From positions 1-6,904 of the forward strand of contig CAZIDB010000241.1 in the NCBI GenBank assembly GCA_964537965.1: a DNA stretch of 6,904 nucleotides. The letters are read 5' to 3'. Shown here piece after piece: positions 1-6,809 of this stretch. Made by a program: the position numbers and the translations under genes. The notes below the pieces were generated by a model, which was given only the letters and a program-made list of their open reading frames with translations, had not been told where the DNA came from and searched no databases. The stretch's first letter is position 1; every line of letters begins with the position of its first letter. This DNA is from SURF-24 sp964537965. GTDB lineage: Bacteria; Bacteroidota; Ignavibacteria; Ignavibacteriales; SURF-24.

Positions 1-456
1 CGCATCAATATTATCAACAAGATCAGCTTCCATCGATTCAGAAACGAATGGTTTACTTGGAGATGTCTGGGAAATAGAATAACGATTAATTTCTTTTGCT
101 ACTGATACGCAATACCATTCAAGATATTTCCCATGAGCTTTTGTGAAGCTGGAAGTCTTTGAAGTGATAGCAACAGCAGTATTCCAAAACTCTTTTTTAG
201 GATCCTTATTATGCTGGACTAATCTGTCATAACAGATTTCTGCTTCGCCGATGTAAGCAAGCGGACGAGCTTGTTCAGATTCTTCACCAAATAAGAAATA
301 AATACCAACATTTTGAACTTCGCTTCGAGATTCAGAATCTTTTAATTTTGTACGAGGAATTTGGATTGCTTGAACAGTTCGACTCGTGATGTCAGCGATC
401 CTAATACTTCTTGCATTACCATCAGGAAGAAATATCTGAATTGTTTTACCTTGCAT
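1..456 (-). CDS. GIY-YIG nuclease family protein, C-terminus cut off by window edge
   Basis: An open frame reads leftward from an ATG at 456-454 through 152 codons with no stop, so the C-terminal part lies outside the window. Seen in the translation: the two motifs that name the family, VGIYFLFG (GIY at residues 51-53) and AYIGEAE (YIG at 68-70), then R78 and H82 in the following helix and E113 in KYLEWY, matching the spacing of the catalytic Tyr, Arg and metal-binding Glu of GIY-YIG domains. About 45 residues precede the domain (MQGKTIQIFLPDG onward). Family knowledge: GIY-YIG domains cleave DNA with one bound metal ion. Stand-alone proteins of this layout often carry a C-terminal DUF4357 domain, which would be beyond the edge here. 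The substrate and role are unknown; they could be DNA repair, restriction or an accessory function. It follows a cysteine peptidase gene on the same strand after 71 bases, so co-transcription is possible. The family call is firm, the biological role is not. Confidence 0.85.
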   Translation of the reverse strand, partial: MQGKTIQIFLPDGNARSIRIADITSRTVQAIQIPRTKLKDSESRSEVQNVGIYFLFGEESEQARPLAYIGEAEICYDRLVQHNKDPKKEFWNTAVAITSKTSSFTKAHGKYLEWYCVSVAKEINRYSISQTSPSKPFVSESMEADLVDNIDA

Positions 457-460
457 ATTT

Positions 461-466
461 CACCTT
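461..466 (-). promoter_or_regulatory. Shine-Dalgarno site of the GIY-YIG gene
   Basis: On the minus strand AAGGTG stands four bases before the ATG at 456, which supports that start codon. It is the clearest ribosome binding site in the window; most other genes here have only A/T-rich leaders. Confidence 0.6.
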
Positions 467-527
467 ATTTATCAACCAGCGAACTACTAATTACCATCAT
501 CTAGTATCGGGCATCCAGCCTTCCCGC

Positions 528-1358
528 CTAATAGATCGGGTCCATTCCGTACTTGCCGCATGAGTACATCATTAGTATCGAAGCCAAATCAATTACTGCT
601 TTCTTTTCATCTTCATCATAAATAACGAGATCATAAACTTCGGCAACGAACTGCATGTTGCGTAAAACTTTTTTTAATTCCTGTTTAGTAGGAGTACCAT
701 GCCAGAAAGCAATTTCCTTTATAAGTACTTTTTCGTTTCTTCTTAAGAATTCATTAAAGGTAGTTATATGTGAAGCAAGCGGGGTACGCGGTCTGCAAAC
801 ATTAATTAAATCGTTAAAGTATGTATCCCATTTATGAGCAAGCTGTTCATTCTTTTTATACATAACAGCCCGTGCGCGTTCAATTGAAAAATCTGCTAAG
901 GTATCAACCTTAAAATCCGGAATAATAGCATAGCCATCATAACTAACAACATCTTCCTCAACAAATTTCCATTTCTTTAAGAGATGTGAAGGAGTAAGAA
1001 TATCGATAACCTTATCCTGGCTGCTATCTACAACAATATATTTGTTCTTATGGAAGGAAAGTATTGTAATCCAATGCCCCCAGTTATTAACGGAAAGAAT
1101 GCAGGGGTAACCTTTTTTCAATCTTTTGTTCAGTTCTTCAAGGGCAAATTTGCCGCGGGATTCCCTGAAATATTTCATGTTGCAGTTATATTTTTTAGCT
1201 GCCCGGGCTAAACCAATTTCATCTGTGCCTGCCCACCAGGTTACTCCGGCTGCTTTACCGATATCTCTTTCATTTTTAAATACGCCAAGCATAACAAGTG
1301 CGTATTTTAAAGCAAACGGTCCGCAGGTATAACTATTGGGTTGAGGATAAAAGCTCAT
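528..1358 (-). CDS. C39/papain-like cysteine peptidase family protein, probably cytoplasmic
   Basis: A 276-residue protein whose N-terminal half matches the C39-like/papain-like peptidase pattern. Seen: QPNSYTCGPFAL near the N-terminus gives the oxyanion-hole Gln (Q6) and nucleophile Cys (C12); GHWITI gives His (H95); and YIVVDSSQD gives Asp (D111), so the triad is complete and in the expected order. WWAGTDEIGLARAAKKY (residues 41-57) resembles the segment that in C39 domains lies between Cys and His. Residues from about 150 to the end are charged, helix-rich and not recognised. There is no signal peptide, membrane segment or fused ABC transporter, unlike bacteriocin-exporting C39 proteins, and the catalytic Cys sits only 12 residues from the start, so there is no propeptide. 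The protein may cleave a cytoplasmic peptide or amide, or act as a transferase on the same fold. The start has no Shine-Dalgarno sequence but has a candidate promoter about 45 bases upstream. The fold is likely; substrate and role are unknown. Confidence 0.75.
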   Translation of the reverse strand: MSFYPQPNSYTCGPFALKYALVMLGVFKNERDIGKAAGVTWWAGTDEIGLARAAKKYNCNMKYFRESRGKFALEELNKRLKKGYPCILSVNNWGHWITILSFHKNKYIVVDSSQDKVIDILTPSHLLKKWKFVEEDVVSYDGYAIIPDFKVDTLADFSIERARAVMYKKNEQLAHKWDTYFNDLINVCRPRTPLASHITTFNEFLRRNEKVLIKEIAFWHGTPTKQELKKVLRNMQFVAEVYDLVIYDEDEKKAVIDLASILMMYSCGKYGMDPIY

Positions 1359-1403
1359 TGTTTAAAACTTAAATTACGGTGATAAAAGAGTAGTGCCTTT
1401 ATA

Positions 1404-1431
1404 ATTATTCGATCTCAAAATTTCCTGTCAA
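1404..1431 (-). promoter_or_regulatory. Candidate sigma70-type promoter for the C39-like peptidase gene
   Basis: On the minus strand there is a perfect TTGACA (1431-1426), 16 bases of spacer, then AATAAT (1409-1404), five of six matches to TATAAT. Transcription would begin near 1397, giving a leader of about 40 bases before the ATG at 1358. In AT-rich DNA such matches can occur by chance, and many Bacteroidota use a different -7/-33 consensus, so this remains a prediction. Confidence 0.35.
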
Positions 1432-1529
1432 AGATAATAAATTCTTTTCCGGCTGTAAAGGTGAATTTTTAAGATTGTGTAAATCAGGATATAATTACCG
1501 GCTTAAAACCCAAATTAGGGAGAAAATGA

Positions 1530-1629
1530 NNNNNNNNNNNNNNNNNNNNNNNNNNNNNNNNNNNNNNNNNNNNNNNNNNNNNNNNNNNNNNNNNNNNNNN
1601 NNNNNNNNNNNNNNNNNNNNNNNNNNNNN
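1530..1629. other. Assembly gap of 100 Ns
   Basis: There are exactly 100 consecutive undetermined bases, the conventional length inserted by scaffolding software when the true distance is unknown. The flanking sequences are therefore two contigs joined by read-pair or similar evidence. Real distance, missing genes and even adjacency are uncertain. Confidence 0.97.
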
Positions 1630-1679
1630 GGAAAATCTTTAATTTTAACACCAAAAATAAAACCAACAAATTTTAACTT

Positions 1680-2417
1680 ATGAAAAAAATCATTTTGTTT
1701 TTAAGCATAATCGCAGGATTCTGGGGTTGTGCAAGTTCTGTTAACACTGCTAATCTAACACCGGAAGAATATCTTAATTATGCTATCGGGCTGTATAATG
1801 ATGAAGATTACCTTGAAAGTATAAAGGAATTTCAATCCATATTGCTTCAGTTTCCGGGTAATGCAATTTCGGATGATGCCCAGTATTACCTTGCAATGAG
1901 CCATTATGGTAAAGGAGAATATATATTAGCCGCATATGAATTCAGCCGCCTGATTAAAGATATGCCTGCAAGTGATTACGTTCCCAAAGCACAGTTTATG
2001 CTCTCCGATTCTTATTTCCAGTTGTCGCCAAGATATCAGTTAGACCAGAAATATACTCGTAAAGCTATTGAGGAGTTTCAGGCATTTATAGATTTTTTCC
2101 CGACAGACCCAAAAGTAGGCGAGGCTGAAGGTAAAATAAAAGAATTAAATGATAAACTTGCGGAGAAAGAATATAACAACGCAGTAATTTATGAGAAGCT
2201 TGGTTATAATAATGCGGCAATTTATTATTATAATGCCGTAACGGAAACTTATCACGATACCAAATATTGTTCGCAGGCGATGTATAGTAAAATTAAATTA
2301 CTGCTCCAGAAAAATGATAAGTTAAAAGCCGGTAAGGATATTGCAACGTTCCTCCAGAAATTTCCTTCTGATCCGAACGCAGAAGAAGTTAAGAAACTAC
2401 AGGAATCACTTAATTAA
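1680..2417 (+). CDS. bamD: Outer membrane assembly lipoprotein BamD (TPR repeats)
   Basis: Likely the BamD subunit of the BAM complex, the periplasm-facing lipoprotein that helps BamA fold and insert outer-membrane beta-barrels. Seen: MKKIILFLSIIAG followed by FWGC, a lipoprotein signal with Cys17 as the lipidated residue; Trp at -2 is unusual for a lipobox. Then come about five TPR-like helical pairs: roughly residues 29-61, 64-98, 101-142, 161-193 and 197-230, with typical ends such as LLQFPGN and FLQKFPSDP. The third repeat carries the SPRYQLDQKYT insertion followed by AIEEFQAFI, a pattern characteristic of BamD proteins. The total of 245 residues equals the usual family length. The ATG at 1680 places the signal correctly at the N-terminus although no Shine-Dalgarno is present. 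The next gene begins 12 bases after the stop, so the two are probably co-transcribed. The main alternative is another TPR lipoprotein of the same family, such as a CpoB/YbgF-like protein. Confidence 0.85.
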   Translation: MKKIILFLSIIAGFWGCASSVNTANLTPEEYLNYAIGLYNDEDYLESIKEFQSILLQFPGNAISDDAQYYLAMSHYGKGEYILAAYEFSRLIKDMPASDYVPKAQFMLSDSYFQLSPRYQLDQKYTRKAIEEFQAFIDFFPTDPKVGEAEGKIKELNDKLAEKEYNNAVIYEKLGYNNAAIYYYNAVTETYHDTKYCSQAMYSKIKLLLQKNDKLKAGKDIATFLQKFPSDPNAEEVKKLQESLN

Positions 2418-2429
2418 ATTTATGTGAGT

Positions 2430-2909
2430 ATGAATAAAGAGGGCAAAACAGTAAAAGAATCTGTTATTACGACCACTGAATTGGTTCTGCCAAATCATAC
2501 CAACCAGCTTGGTAATTTACTTGGCGGTCAATTAATGCACTGGATAGATATAAGTGCAGCGCTGTGTGCAGCAAAACATAATAACCGCATTTGTGTTACC
2601 GCTTCTGTAGATAAAGTGGATTTTCATCATCCTGTAAAGCTTGGTGATGCCGTAACGCTTGTTGCTTCCGTTAACAGGGTTTTCAATACATCAATGGAAA
2701 TAGGCGTAAAAGTATATGCCGAATATTTCAAGGAAGGGACAAGAGTTCATTCAAATTCGGCTTACTTAACTTTTGTTTCCGTTAATGAAACCGGCAAACC
2801 CGTTAAAGCATTGCCTGTAATTCCTGAATCAGAAGATGAAATCCGGCGATACAATGAAGCGCTTGAAAGAAGAAATCACAGGTTAAAATTATTAAAAGGA
2901 GAAAGTTAA
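2430..2909 (+). CDS. Hotdog-fold acyl-CoA thioesterase
   Basis: Predicted to hydrolyse acyl-CoA to free fatty acid and CoA in the cytoplasm, in the YciA/BACH (acyl-CoA hydrolase) branch of hotdog thioesterases. Seen: THTNQLGN-like segment NHTNQLGNLLGGQLMHWID at about residues 22-40, containing the family's conserved Asn (N25) and the Asp at the start of the hotdog helix (D40), both associated with catalysis; then VTASVDKVDFHHPVKLGD, the typical second strand region, and a charged C-terminal helix (RRYNEALERRNHRLKLL) common in this branch. The size, 159 residues, is normal for a single-hotdog protein that assembles as an oligomer. I chose the ATG at 2430; an in-frame GTG at 2424 would add two residues, and neither has a clear Shine-Dalgarno. 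The gene sits 12 bases behind the BamD-like gene. Chain-length preference cannot be read from the sequence. Confidence 0.88.
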   Translation: MNKEGKTVKESVITTTELVLPNHTNQLGNLLGGQLMHWIDISAALCAAKHNNRICVTASVDKVDFHHPVKLGDAVTLVASVNRVFNTSMEIGVKVYAEYFKEGTRVHSNSAYLTFVSVNETGKPVKALPVIPESEDEIRRYNEALERRNHRLKLLKGES

Positions 2910-2961
2910 TCGGGGTTTTTATTCTGCATTTTATTATTTTTCCCATAAAATCATAAAAAAA

Positions 2962-5088
2962 TTGTTAAAGCATTTTTACATACATCCCGGATATTTTACA
3001 TTCTTCCTGCTGACGGTTATTAACACGCTAAGTGCGCAAATTCCAATCAACGGTTTTTGCAAATATGTTAATGTTACGGTTGATTCATCATTCGGTAATG
3101 TTCTTCCGCTTAATTTTAACGGCGATTCTTATACGGATCTCTTGTTGTATAACCAATCCAACAAAATAATTTCCTACCAGGGCAAAAGCGATTATAATTT
3201 TGTTAAATCTAACACTACCAATTTACGGTTTGAAATTTCTGTTATAAAACCAATCAACAGGAAACTTGTAAATAACCAGTATGCCTTTCTTTCAAGAAAA
3301 AACAGGCGCGTAGGAATTCTGGAAGTAACTGCTTATGGTTATTGCAGAATAATCAGCGAGCTTAAAATTGATTCTTATCCTGAGGACCTTAGCATTGCCG
3401 ATGTAAATAAAGATGGAGTAGAGGAATTCTTAGTGTCGGGTAATTCCTTTGACGGGCTTTCTGTTTTTTATATTTCTAATAGAGATCTTATTGAAAGAAA
3501 ACTTTTAAGCAAAAGATTATTCTCTCATTCTGTTTTTGTTGAACTTAATAATGATGTTTATCCTGATATTGCTGCAATTGACCTGATTCAGAATAAATTG
3601 ATTTTCTTTTATAATAATTCAGCAGGGAATTACTACGAAGCAAGATCCTTCAGCTTTAATTCAAAATTAACTTTACTGCATGTGCTGGATTTTAATCTTG
3701 ATGGTTACCATGATGTTTGTGTTGCCGGTAAAGATAAAATAGAAATTTTATTGGGTGATCCTTATTCAAAATACGACAGGAAAATTTCTACAAATACTTC
3801 TTACCAGCCGCAAAAACTTGTAACAGCAGATTTTAATAATGACGGTTTAATTGATATAGCTTATATAGACAAATTGCGCTCAATAGTAAGCGTTTTTTAT
3901 TCTGATGAAAAACAAAAATTTTACCCGGAAGTATCTTATTTGCAAAAACCCGGTTTAAATGATCTTACATTATTCTACAGCAAGTTTGTTAATGGAATAA
4001 TGTCGTATTCATCGGCAGGCAAACTTCATATCATAGACAGGTTAAGAAGAATTACAGACAGTACAAGTCTTGTTTTTGGAATAAATCCTTCCACGTTAAA
4101 ATACTTTGATGCGGGCAACGATAAAATTTACGATTTTAGTTTTTTCGACAGGGAAAAAGTAACCCTTAACCTTGTTGTAAGAAACTCTTCTGGAATTCCT
4201 GAAAAACTTTACCGGATTAAACTTGAAAGCTCCTGCAGGAATCTTCTTGTTGATGAAACGGGCTCAGCGAAAAAAACATTCTACTGTTATTCAAATAACA
4301 GCAGGCTGATTGAGATTATTAGTGTGGACTTCCGGGATAATTCTGTGAATAAAGATAAGTTTTATTCTGTTGGTCCGATTGCGGATGTAAGAGTTAAACG
4401 AAATCCTGATGAAGACAGGGCAAAAATTTATATTCTTTCCAATAAAAATAATAATCTTATTTTATCAATCGTTTATTACAAAGATTTCCGGTATTCTGTT
4501 TCCAACTCAAATGTACTTGCAAAAAGTATATGGAATGCAAAACTTTCTCTTGAAGATCAGACCGGGATATATTACTGGACAAATGAAAATAACACTTTCA
4601 TCTTTGAAAAAATTGTTGTTAATAATGATTTGAATCTTCAGCAGAAAGTGTTCAGCTATAAACTGGAATCCACAGATGTAAGATCTATTGCAATGCTTGT
4701 CGGCGATATTTTTAACCGCGATGAAAATGATGCGATTAGTTTTGTAAGAAGCTCCGATAAAAAAGATGTAATTTTTTCTACGGGATCAAACAATTATAAA
4801 CTTAAGCTTGACACCAAAATGAAAAGACTTAATCTTAACGATGAATCATTGTTTAATTTGTTTGAAATGCGGTTTAACGGATTAAACAAATTGTTCGCGA
4901 TAAGCCAGGATTCTAAAACGCTTAACAAACTTGAACTGCTTTTCAGAAAAAAATCTCTGAACAGTACTGAACTTGTCGAGGCAGAAAATATTCAAAGTTA
5001 CTTTATAAAAAATCTTAATTTCAAAAACTATCATTTTGTATATATTGATAAATCCGAACATTGCATAACAATAAAAGAGATTGCATGA
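2962..5088 (+). CDS. Exported FG-GAP/VCBS-repeat beta-propeller protein
   Basis: A 708-residue protein of unknown specific function. The N-terminus has a signal peptide: a hydrophobic stretch around residues 11-22 ending in LSAQ, with cleavage likely next to Q26. The mature part carries FG-GAP/VCBS-type blades with D/N-rich, probably calcium-binding turns: FNGDSYTD (about 52-59), DVNKDGVEEF (147-156), LNNDVYPD (195-202), DFNLDGYHD (243-251) and DFNNDGLID (290-298), with weaker copies near 382-392, 470-490 and 580-593. Spacing close to 47 residues suggests one or two seven-bladed propellers filling the whole chain. There is no catalytic motif and no T9SS tail, so it probably acts by binding, in the periplasm or at the surface. 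The start is TTG: no in-frame ATG or GTG lies between the upstream in-frame stop and the signal peptide. Its TGA overlaps the next gene's ATG, so it is probably co-translated with the metalloprotease. Fold call good; role unknown. Confidence 0.75.
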   Translation: MLKHFYIHPGYFTFFLLTVINTLSAQIPINGFCKYVNVTVDSSFGNVLPLNFNGDSYTDLLLYNQSNKIISYQGKSDYNFVKSNTTNLRFEISVIKPINRKLVNNQYAFLSRKNRRVGILEVTAYGYCRIISELKIDSYPEDLSIADVNKDGVEEFLVSGNSFDGLSVFYISNRDLIERKLLSKRLFSHSVFVELNNDVYPDIAAIDLIQNKLIFFYNNSAGNYYEARSFSFNSKLTLLHVLDFNLDGYHDVCVAGKDKIEILLGDPYSKYDRKISTNTSYQPQKLVTADFNNDGLIDIAYIDKLRSIVSVFYSDEKQKFYPEVSYLQKPGLNDLTLFYSKFVNGIMSYSSAGKLHIIDRLRRITDSTSLVFGINPSTLKYFDAGNDKIYDFSFFDREKVTLNLVVRNSSGIPEKLYRIKLESSCRNLLVDETGSAKKTFYCYSNNSRLIEIISVDFRDNSVNKDKFYSVGPIADVRVKRNPDEDRAKIYILSNKNNNLILSIVYYKDFRYSVSNSNVLAKSIWNAKLSLEDQTGIYYWTNENNTFIFEKIVVNNDLNLQQKVFSYKLESTDVRSIAMLVGDIFNRDENDAISFVRSSDKKDVIFSTGSNNYKLKLDTKMKRLNLNDESLFNLFEMRFNGLNKLFAISQDSKTLNKLELLFRKKSLNSTELVEAENIQSYFIKNLNFKNYHFVYIDKSEHCITIKEIA
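5085..5088 (+). promoter_or_regulatory. ATGA start/stop overlap, probable translational coupling
   Basis: The ATG of the metalloprotease and the TGA of the propeller gene share bases in ATGA. Only a weak purine-rich AAAGAGA (5074-5080) precedes it, so re-initiation by ribosomes finishing the upstream gene is the likely way the protease is translated. The overlap is directly seen; coupling is inferred. Confidence 0.6.
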
Positions 5089-6809
5089 AACCAACATCGA
5101 AATTCTTTGCGCTATTAATACTGGTTGCTACTGTTTACGGGCAAACAGAAATAACAAAAGAAAAACTTGATTCGCTTTATTACAAATTTTTAAGTACGCA
5201 TAATGTTACCAACATTAAATTTCCATCACCTTCTACGGCAGATGAAGGAACGATAAAATGCGGCTTTGGTTTGAATGCTGAAATAAAATATTACTTTGAC
5301 CAGTTCACACCGGAACAGCAATTTGCTTTGCAAAAGGTGATGAGCAGACCGGATCTTCAGACGAGTATTGTTTCAAAATCCGGTAAGTTCAGGATTCACT
5401 TTGATGAAACAGGAACAAATAAACCAGCTTATGAACCAACCCTGAGCGCACTTGAAAATGCACAACTTGTTGCAGACGCATTTGATTCTTCGTATAACTT
5501 TGAAGTTGGATACTTAAAATATCCTGAACCACCAACTGATAATTACCTTGGCGGTGATAATTTATATGATATCTACATTCATAGTTCAACATATTATGGT
5601 GAAACCCATCCGGAGAACTCGCTTGGAAATAATAAGTATGTTTCTTATATAACTCTTGAGAATGATTTCTGGGATAAATATAATAGCGGTGCATACAAAT
5701 TTTTTACTCAGGGTATAAATGCGGTACGGGTTACAGCAGCCCATGAATTTCACCATGCAATTCAGATTGGTAATTATGCTTACAGACCAGATGAGTTGTA
5801 TTTTTTTGAAATGACTTCTGTTTCTATGGAAGAATTTGTTTTCGATTCGGTCAACGATTATTATAATTATTTAATTGATTTCTTTTATAAACCAGCTTGT
5901 TCGTTTTCGGAATTCACATATACTAATGCAATTTATGGCCAGGGTATATGGAATATTTTTCTTTTCGAGAAGTACGGAACAATTACTTACGATATTATTA
6001 AACGTCAGTGGGAATTGTTCAGACAAACTTCAGCTCTCGAAGCAATTAATATGAGTCTTTCAGAAAACCAGATTTCATTCAAACAGGCATTAAATGAATT
6101 TGGTGTTTGGTGTTACCTTACAAACTACAGGAAGAGCATTCAAACAGAAGGCTATTCGTTTTCCGAAGGTAAAAATTATCCGGTGTTAAAACCAAGCGCT
6201 TCACGGATTTTTTCCGGTACAGACAGCAGCTTTGCACTTTCAACAAAACCAATGGCGAATAATTTTGTAAGAGTATTAAGCAATAACGGTACATATATAG
6301 ATACTATTATTGCTATTGTTACAAATGCGGATTTTACCAACGGTCTGTCTTCACCCAACAGCGACTTTGCCTTTATGCTGAATATGTATAATTACGAAGC
6401 TGCCGGTTCACAGAAAATTACAAATAATTATTATGCTAAACTTACAACTACAAATGACTTTTATAAATTAGCCACAATCTTTAATAACCAGGTTAATCCG
6501 GGTGAAAATTCTACAATCGTTTCTGCAGAATATATTTTTCCAAACCCGTTCAGGTATTCAAAGCAGAGCAAAATATATATCCCTGTAGAATATAATGTTG
6601 ATATGTTTGCAAGCTTTAATATTTATTCTGTTGATATGAACCTTGTCTATTCTTCCGACGGTAAAATTCAAACTCTTTTTGATAAGTTCGTTTTGTCGTG
6701 GGATGGATTTGATAATAACCATAAAAAATTGCCGACCGGTGTTTATATTTACATAAGTAATTCAGACAATAAACTAAAAAAGGGCAAGCTGGTTATTTAT
6801 AATGACTGA
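5085..6809 (+). CDS. MXAN_6640-like secreted zinc metalloprotease with T9SS-type C-terminal domain
   Basis: A 574-residue exported protein. Residues 1-20 form a signal peptide (hydrophobic FFALLILVATV, then YGQ). The central domain contains AAHEFHHAIQ with HExxH at residues 220-224, where H220 and H224 would bind zinc and E221 activate water. The third ligand is probably E242, 18 residues on, with E249/E250 as alternatives. This arrangement resembles the MXAN_6640 family of putative metalloproteases. Another hint is GGDNLYDIYI (156-165), seen before the active site in related proteins. From about residue 485 the chain ends in FPNPF, a beta-rich segment, SWDGFDNNHKKLPTGVYIY and KGKLVIYND, the layout of T9SS type A/FlgD-like sorting domains, implying passage across the outer membrane and release or anchoring at the surface. 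The ATG at 5085 is preferred; an in-frame TTG at 5061 would only lengthen the polar head of the signal. It overlaps the genes on both sides. Substrate unknown. Confidence 0.82.
   Translation: MKPTSKFFALLILVATVYGQTEITKEKLDSLYYKFLSTHNVTNIKFPSPSTADEGTIKCGFGLNAEIKYYFDQFTPEQQFALQKVMSRPDLQTSIVSKSGKFRIHFDETGTNKPAYEPTLSALENAQLVADAFDSSYNFEVGYLKYPEPPTDNYLGGDNLYDIYIHSSTYYGETHPENSLGNNKYVSYITLENDFWDKYNSGAYKFFTQGINAVRVTAAHEFHHAIQIGNYAYRPDELYFFEMTSVSMEEFVFDSVNDYYNYLIDFFYKPACSFSEFTYTNAIYGQGIWNIFLFEKYGTITYDIIKRQWELFRQTSALEAINMSLSENQISFKQALNEFGVWCYLTNYRKSIQTEGYSFSEGKNYPVLKPSASRIFSGTDSSFALSTKPMANNFVRVLSNNGTYIDTIIAIVTNADFTNGLSSPNSDFAFMLNMYNYEAAGSQKITNNYYAKLTTTNDFYKLATIFNNQVNPGENSTIVSAEYIFPNPFRYSKQSKIYIPVEYNVDMFASFNIYSVDMNLVYSSDGKIQTLFDKFVLSWDGFDNNHKKLPTGVYIYISNSDNKLKKGKLVIYND

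Larger units (their letters stand above)
1359..1679. other. Gene-free interval between diverging genes, containing the assembly gap
   Basis: This 321-base stretch separates the minus-strand peptidase from the plus-strand BamD-like gene. Bases 1359-1529 are AT-rich; they hold the minus-strand promoter candidate, a plus-strand TATAAT at 1490-1495 without a good -35 box, and AGGGAGAAAATGA running into the Ns. Bases 1630-1679 are an AT-rich leader with AATTTTAAC occurring twice (1641-1649 and 1669-1677) and no Shine-Dalgarno sequence before the ATG at 1680. No RNA gene, terminator hairpin or repeat array is visible in the readable parts. Confidence 0.7.

Noticed and set aside
505..540. Short GGG/CCC-rich inverted pieces at the end of the peptidase gene
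   Set aside because: Only four-base stems can be formed and no T-run follows on the minus strand, so it is not a credible terminator.
655..1332. Two short plus-strand open frames (655-837 and 1126-1332)
   Set aside because: Both lie antisense inside the C39-like peptidase gene, whose own translation is clearly constrained; neither has a recognisable motif.
1484..1669. Minus-strand open frame of about 61 codons
   Set aside because: It runs through the 100 Ns, so more than half of its residues are unknown and the frame across the gap is meaningless.
1641..1677. Direct repeat AATTTTAAC, two copies 28 bases apart ahead of the BamD-like gene
   Set aside because: Nine AT-rich bases repeated once in an AT-rich leader are within chance expectation; there is no symmetry suggesting an operator.
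2928..2951. Inverted repeat ATTTTAT / ATAAAAT with a 10-base loop between the thioesterase and propeller genes
   Set aside because: The stem is only A-T pairs and is not followed by a proper T-run on the plus strand; expected by chance in such AT-rich DNA, so not called a terminator.
4409..4633. Short plus-strand open frame inside the propeller gene
   Set aside because: It is a shifted-frame shadow of the propeller coding sequence, without a motif or ribosome binding site.
4882..5097. Minus-strand open frame across the propeller/protease junction
   Set aside because: It is antisense to two well-supported coding regions, with low-complexity hydrophobic/aromatic composition typical of reversed AT-rich coding DNA.
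5389..6358. Two minus-strand open frames (5389-5694 and 6176-6358)
   Set aside because: Both are antisense to the metalloprotease gene, whose domains are continuous through these positions.
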